Shown: positions 8,406 to 15,760, counted from the first letter of the stretch. The stretch: 20,115 bases of DNA from a bacterium (GCA_026981635.1 JALSIF010000137.1:1-20115), one strand, 5' to 3'. The notes: generated by a model from the sequence alone, not told the origin. Numbers and translations: made by a program.

Positions 8406-9207
8406 CTTGGCCACCTCCGCTGGTCGTTGTTCTAGGCGTCTCGCTTCTCAGGCTCTCGGGGGCAAACTGGCGCTCGTATTCGGCTACCGGTAGCATCACG
8501 CTCTCCGGCACCAGGGTGCGCACGATCACATCCTCCTGTCCCACCAGGGTCTGACAGGCAAGCACCCGCCTGCCCAGGCTTCGCCGGCGTCGCTCCTGCT
8601 CCTCCCGCCTGGCCTTTATCCTGGCCTGATATTCCAGATACTGCTTGGGCCAGAAGAGGCGGGCGATGGGGCCGCCCGGCCCGGCCAGCAGACCGAACAG
8701 GATCCAGCCCACCCAGGAGCCATAGAAGACGGCCAGGCTGATCAGCGTCCACCAGGTGGTCTGCCAGGCCACCTGCCGGTCAACATTGGAGAGCTTGAAG
8801 ATGCTCACAAAGAGATCGTCCAGGACGGGCTTGCCGTTGGCAAAGACCACAAACCAGGTGTAGGCAATGGTAAAAAGCCCAATCAGCAGGGGAAGTCCCA
8901 CCAGCCAGAGGGGGAGGTTGAAGCCGGGCAGCTTCTCCCGAAACTGCAGGTTGTGCAGGCGCATGTGCAGCCGGTCAAGGTCCACCGCAATAGGGCCAAG
9001 CTTTATGGGCGGCCGCTTGCGGGAGACCGAGTGGGGGTTTATCACCTCAACCTGGCACGAGCCGCAGAGCCCCTTGCCGCCGCAGTTTAGGACGTTGAAG
9101 GGGCGCGGATAGATGTTTATCCCCTCCTGGATGGCCACGCTGCGCAGGTCCTGGCCCGGCTCGGCCGAACAGCGCCTTTTCTCCCGCTCAAAGTAGACCC
9201 AGGGCAT
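8398..9207 (-). CDS. Membrane-anchored [2Fe-2S] ferredoxin split by a two-helix transmembrane insertion
   Basis: 269 residues. The N-terminal half of a plant/adrenodoxin-type ferredoxin (about 1-56) has C42-x5-C48-x2-C51 ('NCGGKGLCGSC'). The fourth ligand C218 lies in 'RVLACQTLVGQEDVIVRTL', the normal ferredoxin C-terminal motif, but 166 residues later. Between them are two hydrophobic helices (about 97-122 and 148-176) and a strongly basic stretch (about 183-214, 'KARREEQERRRRSLGRR'). Basic residues after helix 2 and an even helix number put both ferredoxin halves in the cytoplasm, where they could fold together. A Ser/Thr/Gly-rich tail ends the protein. A short 'DLDRLHMRLHNL' stretch loosely recalls the insertion of the neighbouring soluble ferredoxin, so the two may be paralogues. 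Divergent from an MFS transporter. Confidence 0.85.
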   Translation of the reverse strand: MPWVYFEREKRRCSAEPGQDLRSVAIQEGINIYPRPFNVLNCGGKGLCGSCQVEVINPHSVSRKRPPIKLGPIAVDLDRLHMRLHNLQFREKLPGFNLPLWLVGLPLLIGLFTIAYTWFVVFANGKPVLDDLFVSIFKLSNVDRQVAWQTTWWTLISLAVFYGSWVGWILFGLLAGPGGPIARLFWPKQYLEYQARIKARREEQERRRRSLGRRVLACQTLVGQEDVIVRTLVPESVMLPVAEYERQFAPESLRSETPRTTTSGGGQGG

Positions 9208-9223
9208 GGCTTGAGGCGAGCGA

Positions 9224-9229
9224 ATTCTA
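9224..9229 (-). promoter_or_regulatory. Possible -10 box for the ferredoxin pair
   Basis: TAGAAT on the minus strand, 16 nt before the ATG at 9207; initiation about 7 nt downstream would leave a leader near 10 nt. No recognisable -35 box at normal spacing. It shares the intergenic space with the divergent MFS gene. Confidence 0.35.
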
Positions 9230-9285
9230 ACATAGCCAGGCGCCCCTCGCCGCCCTGCCGGCCTGCTAGATTAGGGGCCAAGGCC

Positions 9286-10689
9286 GTGGGGAGAAGCACT
9301 ACTAGACCCCTGGTTGAACCCCGTCGCCTGGCCGCCATGGCCAGCTTCTGGTTTGCGGTCCACTTCTTCTGGACGGTGGTGCTGTCGGTCTTCGTCCAGT
9401 CCCGCCTGGAGGAGCTGAGGGAGCTTGGCCGCCTCCCCTTCCCCGAGGGGACCTCCCTGGCCCTGATCCTGGCCAGCGGGGCCCTCTTCTCCATCGCCGT
9501 TCAGCTTTCGGTGGGCTTTCTCTCCGACCACACGGTGGGCCCCTATGGGCGGCGCAAGCCCTACCTGGTCAGCGGGGCGCTGATGGCGGTGGCGGCCATC
9601 TTCGCCCTCTTCCTCTCGCCAAGCTTTATCTCCCTGCTTCTTTCATACCTGGGGGTCCAGTTTGCGGTCAACTTCGCCTCGGTCCCCTACCAGAGCTACC
9701 TGCCCGACCTGGTCCCCCCCACCATGCACGCCCGCGCCTCGGCCTACCTGGGGGTGGCTCATCTATCGGGAAAGCTTTTGGGGCTTATCTCCTTTGCCCT
9801 GCTGGTTTTTTTCAGTGCTCCCCGGGTAGTGCTGCCGGCCACCTTCGCTCTGGTCTTTCTCGCCGCGGCGGCCATTACCGTGCGCGGGGTGGGGGAGGGG
9901 CCGGCCGAGGAGCCGGTCACCGAGCTGGACCTCAGGCGCGTCCGCCACCTGCTTCCCCGCAGCCGGCTGGTCTTCCCCGCCCTGCCCGAGGAGGGACTCT
10001 GGTCCGCCGCCTGGCGTCGCTTTGCCGACTTCAGCCTGCCCACCGGGGGCGACTTCTTCTGGGTCTGGCTTAGCCGCCTGGTGGCACATCTTGGCTTCTA
10101 CACCTTCCTTGACTTTCTCTACTACTACGTAAGAAGCGGGCTCAGCACCGCCGGCCTCATCCCTGGCATGGAGGACCCCCAGCAGGTGCTCACTCCCCTT
10201 ATCCTGGTGGTGGCGGTGCTGGCCGGCTACCTGGGCAACTGGCTGGCCGGCCTTCTGGGCGACCGCTACCACAAGCGCACCCTGATCTGGCTTAGTCTCG
10301 CCTTGGGGGCCGTCTCCTTGGTGGGCTTCATCCTTACCGAGAGCTACTTTGTCGCCCTAGTTATGGCGGTGGGCATGGGGGCCGGCTGGGGCGCCTTCCT
10401 CACCCTGGACTGGGCCTACGCCACCACCCTGATGACGCCGGAAAAGAGCGGCCGCTTCATGGGCCTGTGGGACGTCTCCACCTTGCTTCCTCAGGTTGCG
10501 GCAAGCACCATTAGCGGCCTCGCCCTGGATCGACTCTCCTCCCTCTTCCTCGCCCAGGGCCTCAGCCCCCAAGTGGCCGAGGCCCAGGCGGTAAGGCTGA
10601 TCTTCTTTTCCATCATCTTCTGGTTCGCCCTGGCCAGCCTGCTGCTTATCAGGGTGAGAAGCGGAGCCCCCCTGGCCAGCACCTCTTAG
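9286..10689 (+). CDS. Major facilitator superfamily transporter, SLC45/sugar-type
   Basis: About 467 residues with some 12 hydrophobic helices. The loop 2-3 signature 'GPYGRRKPYLVSG' and 'VPYQSYLPDLVP' fit the SLC45-like and GPH-like group of MFS proteins, many of which carry glycosides or disaccharides with a cation. The second half repeats a weaker form, 'GLLGDRYHKRTLIW'. Substrate cannot be read from sequence. Start: GTG 9286 has AGGGG 7 nt upstream and gives a basic N-terminus before helix 1. ATG 9337 ('MASFWFAVHFFW') would begin inside helix 1, and TTG 9211 gives a Pro/Arg-rich leader unlike the family. Single gene, divergent from the ferredoxin pair and ahead of fliI. Confidence 0.85.
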   Translation: MGRSTTRPLVEPRRLAAMASFWFAVHFFWTVVLSVFVQSRLEELRELGRLPFPEGTSLALILASGALFSIAVQLSVGFLSDHTVGPYGRRKPYLVSGALMAVAAIFALFLSPSFISLLLSYLGVQFAVNFASVPYQSYLPDLVPPTMHARASAYLGVAHLSGKLLGLISFALLVFFSAPRVVLPATFALVFLAAAAITVRGVGEGPAEEPVTELDLRRVRHLLPRSRLVFPALPEEGLWSAAWRRFADFSLPTGGDFFWVWLSRLVAHLGFYTFLDFLYYYVRSGLSTAGLIPGMEDPQQVLTPLILVVAVLAGYLGNWLAGLLGDRYHKRTLIWLSLALGAVSLVGFILTESYFVALVMAVGMGAGWGAFLTLDWAYATTLMTPEKSGRFMGLWDVSTLLPQVAASTISGLALDRLSSLFLAQGLSPQVAEAQAVRLIFFSIIFWFALASLLLIRVRSGAPLASTS

Positions 10690-10719
10690 GCCCTGGTTCA
10701 CTACGGCCTCACCCCGGGT

Positions 10720-10748
10720 TTGTTTTCCCTGCCGAGGGCAGGTATCAT
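10720..10748 (+). promoter_or_regulatory. Probable sigma-70-type promoter of fliI
   Basis: TTGTTT (10720-10725), 17 nt, TATCAT (10743-10748). The predicted start of transcription is within a base or two of ATG 10756, so fliI mRNA would be leaderless. No Shine-Dalgarno sequence precedes the ATG. Confidence 0.5.
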
Positions 10749-10755
10749 CAGAGCG

Positions 10756-12108
10756 ATGGATCTCCGCACCAAGGCCCGCCTGGTGGAGAAGGTGGCCCCC
10801 TGCCGCTACCTGGGGCGGGTTGAGCGGGTGGCGGGGATCCTCATTGAGGCGGTCACCCCCAAGGTCTCCATCGGCGAGATCTGCTACATCCTCTCCGACT
10901 ACACCGACCTTTCCGCCCCCGGCCACCCCCGCCGCACGGTGCGCATCCCTGCCGAGGTGGTGGGGATCGACCGGGAGCGCACCTACCTCATGCCCTTTGA
11001 GTTCGTGGACACCATCTCGGCCGGCGCACCGGTGGAGACCACCGGCAGCCCCTTTGCGGTGAGGGTGGGGGAGGAGCTGCTGGGCCGGGTGCTTAGCGGC
11101 CTCGGCACCCCCATTGACCAGGGTGGGCCGGTGGAGCCTCCCCATGTGGCGCCGGTGGTAAACCGCCCCCCCCGGCCCCTGGAGCGCCCCCGCATCAGCG
11201 AGCTGCTCTCCTCGGGGATAAAGAGCATTGACTGCCTGGTGGCCTGGGGCAAGGGCCAGCGGCTGGGGATCTTTTCCGGCTCCGGGGTGGGCAAGTCCAC
11301 CCTGCTGGGGATGATCGCCAGAAACTCCAGCGCCGACGTAAACGTGATTGCCCTGATTGGCGAGCGGGGCAGGGAGGTGCGCGAGTTTATTGAGCGTGAC
11401 CTGAGGGAGGAGGGGCTGAGGAAATCGGTGGTGGTGGCGGTGACCAGCGACGAGAGCCCCATCATGCGCCTCAAGGGGACCCTGGTGGCCCACACCATCG
11501 CCGAGTACTTCCGCGACCGGGGAAGGGATGTCCTCCTGCTCATGGACAGCCTCACCCGCTACGCCTACGCCCTGCGCGAGGTGGGCCTGGCCCTGGGCGA
11601 ACCCCCCACCACCCGGGGCTACACCCCCTCGGTCTACGCCCGCATCCCCCAGCTCTGTGAGCGGGCCGGGCTCACCGAGCGGGGCTCCATCACCGCGGTC
11701 TACACCGTGCTGGTGGAGGGGGACGACCTTACCGAGCCGGTCTCCGATATTGCCCGAAGCGTCCTGGACGGCCACGTCACCCTCTCCCGGCGGCTGGCCA
11801 ACGAGGGCTTCTATCCCCCGGTGGACGTACTTGACTCGGTGAGCCGCCTGATGTACGACCTGGTAAGCGAGGAGCACCGCCAGGCCGCCCAGTGGGCCAG
11901 GCAGGTGCTGGCTACCTACCGGGAGGCGGAGGAGCTGATCAACATCGGCGCCTACCAGCGGGGCAACAACCCCCGCATTGACCATGCGGTGGACTTCTAC
12001 CCCCGGCTGATGGAGTTTTTGCGTCAGGATCGGGCGGAGAGGGTGGAGTATGCCCGTTTCCTGGCCCAGTTCATTGAGCTTTGGCGGACCGCCCAGGCCC
12101 AGGCCTAG
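10756..12108 (+). CDS. fliI: Flagellar type III export ATPase FliI
   Basis: 450 residues from ATG 10756; a TTG at 10720 would add 12 residues but lies in the promoter. Cytoplasmic ATPase of the flagellar export gate, related to the F1 beta subunit. Walker A 'SGSGVGKST' at 174-182, 'IGERGREVREF' with the catalytic Glu (E207) at 201-211, Walker B 'VLLLMD' with D264, and 'GEPPTTRGYTPSVYARIPQL' at 281-300, which is diagnostic for FliI/type III ATPases over F1. The N-terminal beta-barrel domain is complete. The usual neighbours (fliG, fliH, fliJ) are absent here; it stands between an MFS gene and rpsP, separate from the flgFGA genes 5.7 kb away. A non-flagellar secretion ATPase is possible but unlikely given flgF, flgG and flgA. 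Confidence 0.94.
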   Translation: MDLRTKARLVEKVAPCRYLGRVERVAGILIEAVTPKVSIGEICYILSDYTDLSAPGHPRRTVRIPAEVVGIDRERTYLMPFEFVDTISAGAPVETTGSPFAVRVGEELLGRVLSGLGTPIDQGGPVEPPHVAPVVNRPPRPLERPRISELLSSGIKSIDCLVAWGKGQRLGIFSGSGVGKSTLLGMIARNSSADVNVIALIGERGREVREFIERDLREEGLRKSVVVAVTSDESPIMRLKGTLVAHTIAEYFRDRGRDVLLLMDSLTRYAYALREVGLALGEPPTTRGYTPSVYARIPQLCERAGLTERGSITAVYTVLVEGDDLTEPVSDIARSVLDGHVTLSRRLANEGFYPPVDVLDSVSRLMYDLVSEEHRQAAQWARQVLATYREAEELINIGAYQRGNNPRIDHAVDFYPRLMEFLRQDRAERVEYARFLAQFIELWRTAQAQA

Positions 12109-12155
12109 AAGGCTTTCCCCTCGGCGGAGGTATTAGGTGAAGCTCCGGCTGGGCT

Positions 12156-12183
12156 TTGATCCTGCCGGCTTATCTGCTAGCAT
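12156..12183 (+). promoter_or_regulatory. Probable promoter of rpsP
   Basis: TTGATC (12156-12161), 16 nt, TAGCAT (12178-12183), each 4 of 6 to consensus. The predicted leader is about 33 nt and includes GAGG at 12211-12214, 8 nt before the rpsP ATG. Confidence 0.4.
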
Positions 12184-12222
12184 TTCCCCTCCCCTGGAGG
12201 GCAACCTACCGAGGACCACGAG

Positions 12223-12630
12223 ATGGCAGTAAAGATCAGGCTAACCAAACTGGGCAAGAAGAAGGAGCCCTACTACCGCATCGTGGTGGTGGATGCGCGC
12301 GAGGCGCGCGACGGCCCCTACATTGAGCAGGTGGGGTTTTACAACCCGCGTCGCGACCCGGAGGAGGTGCGCTTCAACGAGGAGCGCCTGCTCCACTGGA
12401 TCAGCGTGGGGGCCATCCCCACCGAGACGGTACGCCGGCTGATGATGAAGTACACCAAGGTACCGGTCCCCCCCCGCAAGGGGGAGCCACGCTGGAAGCG
12501 GGAGCGGTTTAGAAGGTGGGTCAAGGCAGCCCTGGCCGGTGAGCCCTTTGAGCTCACCGGGGCTGGCGAAGGGGAGCCCCAGCCCGCCTCCGATCATGAG
12601 GCCGAGCCCCAGGCGGCGGAGGACGGCTAG
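12223..12630 (+). CDS. rpsP: 30S ribosomal protein S16
   Basis: 135 residues. The N-terminal 'MAVKIRLTKLGKKKEPYYRI' and 'EQVGFYNPRRDPEEVRFNEE' are unmistakable S16. The core ends near residue 80; the remaining 55 residues are a basic 'PRWKRERFRRW' stretch and an acidic, Ala/Pro-rich tail, longer than in E. coli (82 residues) but seen in other S16 proteins. First gene of the translation block. The start is fixed by homology and GAGG 8 nt upstream. Confidence 0.98.
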   Translation: MAVKIRLTKLGKKKEPYYRIVVVDAREARDGPYIEQVGFYNPRRDPEEVRFNEERLLHWISVGAIPTETVRRLMMKYTKVPVPPRKGEPRWKRERFRRWVKAALAGEPFELTGAGEGEPQPASDHEAEPQAAEDG

Positions 12631-12638
12631 TCCAGCTC

Positions 12639-12667
12639 TTTACCCGCCGCGGGGGCTTTGATAGAAT
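12639..12667 (+). promoter_or_regulatory. Probable promoter of khpA
   Basis: TTTACC (12639-12644), 17 nt, TAGAAT (12662-12667). It starts just after the rpsP stop and leaves a leader of about 66 nt, so khpA can be transcribed apart from rpsP. Confidence 0.5.
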
Positions 12668-12739
12668 TTCACCCTCAAATACCGTTCGCCAATACCAGGC
12701 GGAAGCACGGCAAATCCAGCAAGTAAGGAGTGAGGAGCC

Positions 12740-13057
12740 ATGAAGTTCTTTAGCGGCAAGCCCGAGCAGGCGTCCACTGGAAGCTTCGGTAGTCCCGCAG
12801 CGGGAGGAGGTCAGACCCCCCTCTACGACCTCCTGGAGACCATGGTCAAGAGCATCGTTGACCACCCCGAGGAGGTGGAGATCAACGAGCTGGCGGGGCA
12901 GGCCTCCATCTTCTACGAGATGCGGGTCCACCCCAACGACGTGGGCAAGGTGATCGGTCGCGAGGGCCGCATCATCAACGCCATGCGCACCATCCTCAAG
13001 GCAGCGGGTGGTCGTGAACAGCGCCAGGTTGAACTGAAGCTCCTCTCCGAGGAGTAG
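12740..13057 (+). CDS. khpA: KH-domain RNA-binding protein KhpA (YlqC family)
   Basis: 105 residues. The single KH domain spans about 27-105, with the GxxG RNA-binding loop in 'VGKVIGREGRIINAMRTIL'. KhpA usually has about 75-80 residues; this one has a Ser/Gly-rich, probably disordered N-terminal extension of about 25. In Gram-positive bacteria KhpA pairs with KhpB and binds many RNAs; its place after rpsP is conserved. ATG 12740 has a strong AAGGAG 9 nt upstream (12725-12730), plus GAGGAG nearer. The extension belongs to the protein unless translation starts inside at an unsupported codon. Confidence 0.95.
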   Translation: MKFFSGKPEQASTGSFGSPAAGGGQTPLYDLLETMVKSIVDHPEEVEINELAGQASIFYEMRVHPNDVGKVIGREGRIINAMRTILKAAGGREQRQVELKLLSEE

Positions 13058-13185
13058 TCAAAACCAGCCCCCGCCCACTCTCCCCCGCCCGGCAAGTCTG
13101 GGCAGATGGTGTAGTCGTCGCCCGGGAGAGGGCCGGTGTAGCTTGCGGTCGGTGGTTAGCTGGGCTGAGCCTAGCGGGCAGAGGA
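13058..13185 (+). other. Structured leader between khpA and rimM
   Basis: 128 nt without a credible gene; B. subtilis has ylqD here. CTCTCCC (13078-13084) is complementary to GGGAGAG (13124-13130), with a short GCCC/GGGC hairpin (13087-13103) nested inside. A second hairpin GCTGGGC-TGA-GCCTAGC (13159-13175, one G-U pair) stands just before the rimM ribosome site. No U-run follows, so these do not look like Rho-independent terminators. Possibly a regulatory leader for rimM-trmD. Confidence 0.35.
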
Positions 13186-13698
13186 ATGCAGGTGAGAATC
13201 GGCAGACTGCGCCGCACCCACGGGGTGCGGGGGTGGCTGAAACTGGAGCTTTCCACCGAGGTTGCGGCCGAGCTTCTTCTCCCCGGCCGGCGAGTGGTGC
13301 TGGAGCGCCCCGGGGTACCCGACCGGGAGCTGGTGATTGAGCAGGTCAAGCTGGATGCCTTCCAGCCCATGATCAAGTTTAAGGGCTACGACACCCCCGA
13401 GGAGGCCAGGGTGCTCTCGGGGGGCTACCTCACCGTAGCCGAAGAGGAGCTGCCCCCCCTGGAGGAGGGGGAATACTACACCTACCAGCTCATGGACCTG
13501 GCCGTGCTTGACCGGGCCGGGGAGAGGCTGGGGAGGGTGTGCGAGGTGATCTCAGCGGCGGGGAGCCTGCTCATTGAGGTGAGGCGGGAGAGCGGTAAGA
13601 CCTTCCTGGTCCCCTTCAACGAGAACTCGGTCATTGAGGTGGACCTTGCCGCTGGTACTATCACCATTGATGAGCGCACTGTCACTGTGCCCCGCTAG
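13186..13698 (+). CDS. rimM: Ribosome maturation factor RimM
   Basis: 170 residues, family length. N-terminal RimM domain 'VRIGRLRRTHGVRGWLKLE' (about 3-21) and C-terminal PRC-barrel (about 95-170, 'YYTYQLMDLAVLD', 'LVPFNENSVIEVD'). It binds S19 in the 30S head during assembly. ATG 13186 is only 1 nt past GAGGA; GTG 13192, two codons later, is 6 nt from the same GAGGA and is an equally good start. Its end overlaps the trmD start by 29 bases, so the two are coupled. Confidence 0.96.
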   Translation: MQVRIGRLRRTHGVRGWLKLELSTEVAAELLLPGRRVVLERPGVPDRELVIEQVKLDAFQPMIKFKGYDTPEEARVLSGGYLTVAEEELPPLEEGEYYTYQLMDLAVLDRAGERLGRVCEVISAAGSLLIEVRRESGKTFLVPFNENSVIEVDLAAGTITIDERTVTVPR

Positions 13699-14386
13699 CC
13701 CGCCCACCTTCTGGCTCCTCACCACCAACCCCGCCTTCATGGAGACCTACTTTGAGGAGGGGGTGGTGGGCCGGGCAAGGCGACTGGGCCTCATCCGGGT
13801 CTTTCCCCTTGACCTTCGCCGCTTCGCCGAGGACCGCCACCGCAAGGTGGACGACCAGCCCTACGGGGGAGGGCCAGGCATGGTGCTCATGGTGGGTCCC
13901 ATCTACCGCGCCGTTGAGTTTGTCCGCTCGCGGGTCCCCCGAAGGGAGGAACTCACCGTGGTACTGACCGATGCGGGGGGGGAGAGTTTTGACCAGGGGC
14001 TGGCCGCCCAGTTTTCCCGCCCCCGCCACCACACCCTAATCATCTCCGGCCGCTATGAGGGGGTTGACCAGCGGGTGGCCGACCACCTGGCCGACCGCCT
14101 GGTCAGGGTGGGGGAGGCGGTGCTTTCCTCGGGAGATCTGCCCGCCCTGGTGATGGTGGATGCCGCCGCACGGCTGGTGGCCGGGGTGCTGGGCAACCCG
14201 CTGAGCCTGGCTGAGGAGACCGGGGGGGAGCTGGTGGACTATCCGGTCTACACCCGCCCGCCAGAGTTTAGGGGCTGGCGGGTCCCCGAGATCCTGCTTT
14301 CGGGCCACCACCGCGAGATCAGGCGCTGGCGCACCGAGTGGCGCAGGCACCGTCCCGACCCGGGGGAGGGGAGGGATACAAGTTGA
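13670..14386 (+). CDS. trmD: tRNA (guanine37-N1)-methyltransferase TrmD
   Basis: 238 residues. SPOUT-fold enzyme that methylates G37 of tRNAs with G36, using S-adenosylmethionine. Visible: 'DRHRKVDDQPYGGGPGMV' at 55-72, 'SGRYEGVDQRV' at 127-136 (usual form CGRYEG), the trefoil-knot part 'VGEAVLSSGDLPALVMVD' with D164, and 'VPEILLSGHHREI' at 205-217. The knot motif departs from the usual 'SIGDYVLSGGE'. ATG 13670 is the best start in frame: the conserved domain begins about 11 residues later ('TFWLLTTNPAFM'), and ATG 13634 would add more unmatched residues. No ribosome site, consistent with coupling to rimM. Confidence 0.95.
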   Translation: MSALSLCPASPPTFWLLTTNPAFMETYFEEGVVGRARRLGLIRVFPLDLRRFAEDRHRKVDDQPYGGGPGMVLMVGPIYRAVEFVRSRVPRREELTVVLTDAGGESFDQGLAAQFSRPRHHTLIISGRYEGVDQRVADHLADRLVRVGEAVLSSGDLPALVMVDAAARLVAGVLGNPLSLAEETGGELVDYPVYTRPPEFRGWRVPEILLSGHHREIRRWRTEWRRHRPDPGEGRDTS

Positions 14387-14410
14387 CATCGCCCCCCTGG
14401 AGGGTAGAAT
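14383..14410 (+). promoter_or_regulatory. Strong sigma-70-type promoter of rplS
   Basis: A perfect TTGACA (14383-14388), 16 nt, TAGAAT (14405-14410). The -35 box overlaps the trmD TGA stop. The leader would be about 25 nt with GGAG 7 nt before the rplS ATG. This is the closest match to consensus in the window and would give L19 extra expression over the enzymes upstream. Confidence 0.65.
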
Positions 14411-14441
14411 AACCCGCTAATCTGGCCTTGGGAGCTCTGGC

Positions 14442-14867
14442 ATGGCGGTAGATCTGGACAAGCTGGTTCGCGACTATGAGAAGACCCTGCTCAGGGACGA
14501 TGTCCCCGAGATTGAGCCGGGCGACACGGTGCGCGTGCACATCCGCATATACGAGGAGACCCCCGAGCTCCTTCACCTCAAGAAGATCCACCGCATCGCC
14601 GCCAGGGGTAAGGAGCAGAAGCAGGCCAAGGTGGAGCGGGTGCAGGTCTTTGAGGGGGTGGTGCTGGCGGTGGACGGCCAGGGGCTGGGCAGGTCCATCA
14701 CCGTGCGCAAGATCTCCAACGGCGTCGGGGTGGAGAAGGTCTTCCCCCTTCACAGCCGCCGGATTGAGAAGATTGAGGTGCTCCGCCACGCCAAGGTGCG
14801 CCGGGCCAAGCTCTACTACCTGAGAAATAGGGTGGGCAAGGCGGCCCGCCTCAAGGAGCGCCGCTAG
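14442..14867 (+). CDS. rplS: 50S ribosomal protein L19, with internal insertion
   Basis: 141 residues; L19 usually has about 115. The conserved parts '[14 protein letters not shown]', '[14 protein letters not shown]', '[19 protein letters not shown]' and '[20 protein letters not shown]' are intact. Where most L19 proteins have a tight turn ('VEGNRER'), this one has about 23 extra residues (about 37-63), charged and probably helical, ending '[10 protein letters not shown]'. Own strong promoter upstream. Followed 7 nt later by lepB. Confidence 0.97.
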   Translation: MAVDLDKLVRDYEKTLLRDDVPEIEPGDTVRVHIRIYEETPELLHLKKIHRIAARGKEQKQAKVERVQVFEGVVLAVDGQGLGRSITVRKISNGVGVEKVFPLHSRRIEKIEVLRHAKVRRAKLYYLRNRVGKAARLKERR

Positions 14868-14874
14868 GGGGTCC

Positions 14875-15744
14875 ATGTTGAACTTCCTTTTTAGGCGAAG
14901 GGAGGAGCCGGCCTACGAAGTCTCCCTCTCGCCCACCCGCATCCCCGCCGACGGTCGTTCCAGCGCCGAGGTGGTGGTTAGGCCCAGGCCGGGCCATCAA
15001 CCGCCCCAGCAGCTTACCTTCACCCTCTCCCAGGGAAGCTTTTCCCCCGACGAGGTGGTGCGAGAAAGAACCATCACCGCCGACCCCGAAGGGGTCTTCC
15101 GCTTCCGGGTCTACGCCCCACGCCGCCCCGCCGTAATTACCATCGCCGCCGGCGGCAGGCCCATCGCCGAGCTAACCGCCCGCGCCAGCCTCATCCAGTC
15201 CCTGATCTATGAGTGGGTGCCCATGATCGCCATCGCCATCGTGCTGGCATTTATCCTGCGCACCTATGCGGTGGCCGCCTATTACATCCCCAGCGGCTCC
15301 ATGGAGCCCACCCTGCAGGTGCGTGACCGGCTCATTGCGGTCAAGTTCCCCTACGTGGTGCTGAAGGAGAAGCCCAGGTTTGGTGACATCGTAATCTTCA
15401 AGCCCGACTGGTCGCGCAAGGACTTCATCAAGCGGGTAATCGGCCTACCCGGCGACACCATTCAGGTGGTAAAGGGGGTGGGGGTGTTTAGGAATGGCAA
15501 GCTTTTGGAGGAACCCTACGTTAAGGCACCCCCCAACTACAACTGGGGGCCCGAGGTGGTGCCGGAGGGCAAATACTTCGTCCTGGGCGACAACCGGATA
15601 AACAGCTGGGACAGCCACTACTGGGGCTTTCTGGAACAGGACGACATTGAGGGCAAGGCGGTGCTGGTCTTCTGGCCTCCCCGCCGCTTCAGCCTGCTTA
15701 CCCGCAGCCGTCCCCGGGAAGTGGAAGGCGAGCCCGCCCCCTAG
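14875..15744 (+). CDS. lepB: Signal peptidase I with an N-terminal Ig-like (Big_1-type) domain
   Basis: 289 residues. The S26 domain is complete: membrane helix at about 113-134, catalytic Ser142 in 'SGSMEPTL', Lys186 in '[12 protein letters not shown]', and '[14 protein letters not shown]' at 238-251. It cleaves signal peptides on the outer face of the inner membrane. Ahead of the helix is an extra domain (about 14-100) resembling the invasin-type bacterial Ig fold: '[20 protein letters not shown]' opens it and '[15 protein letters not shown]' lies in the middle. No hydrophobic segment precedes it, so by the normal LepB topology it would face the cytoplasm, odd for an Ig domain. ATG 14875 is preceded by AGGGGG; TTG 14878 is an alternative. 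Cotranscribed with rplS. Confidence 0.95.
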   Translation: MLNFLFRRREEPAYEVSLSPTRIPADGRSSAEVVVRPRPGHQPPQQLTFTLSQGSFSPDEVVRERTITADPEGVFRFRVYAPRRPAVITIAAGGRPIAELTARASLIQSLIYEWVPMIAIAIVLAFILRTYAVAAYYIPSGSMEPTLQVRDRLIAVKFPYVVLKEKPRFGDIVIFKPDWSRKDFIKRVIGLPGDTIQVVKGVGVFRNGKLLEEPYVKAPPNYNWGPEVVPEGKYFVLGDNRINSWDSHYWGFLEQDDIEGKAVLVFWPPRRFSLLTRSRPREVEGEPAP

Positions 15745-15746
15745 GC

Positions 15747-15760
15747 GGGAGCAATCTCCC
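15747..15760 (+). repeat. Small perfect hairpin before rbgA
   Basis: GGGAG-CAAT-CTCCC, 3 nt before ATG 15764. The GGGAG arm would be the only Shine-Dalgarno-like sequence here and is paired in the hairpin. CATAAT (15760-15765) also resembles a -10 box that would start a transcript at ATG 15773. Confidence 0.35.

Noticed and set aside
10357-11985. A 542-codon minus-strand reading frame.
   Set aside because: It lies opposite fliI and the end of the MFS gene, both with unmistakable motifs. Its His/Gly/Gln-rich, motif-free translation is what the reverse of G+C-rich codons gives.
12645-12665. CCCG-CCG-CGGG followed by a short T-containing stretch after rpsP, as a possible terminator.
   Set aside because: Only a 4-bp stem with a 3-base loop and no U-run; it overlaps the spacer of a better promoter candidate for khpA.
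13078-13175. A tRNA or small RNA gene in the khpA-rimM gap.
   Set aside because: No cloverleaf, T-loop or CCA-like end could be formed; only simple hairpins are visible.
13634-13669. A longer trmD start at ATG 13634.
   Set aside because: It adds residues with no counterpart in TrmD and deepens the overlap with rimM; ATG 13670 is closer to the conserved domain.
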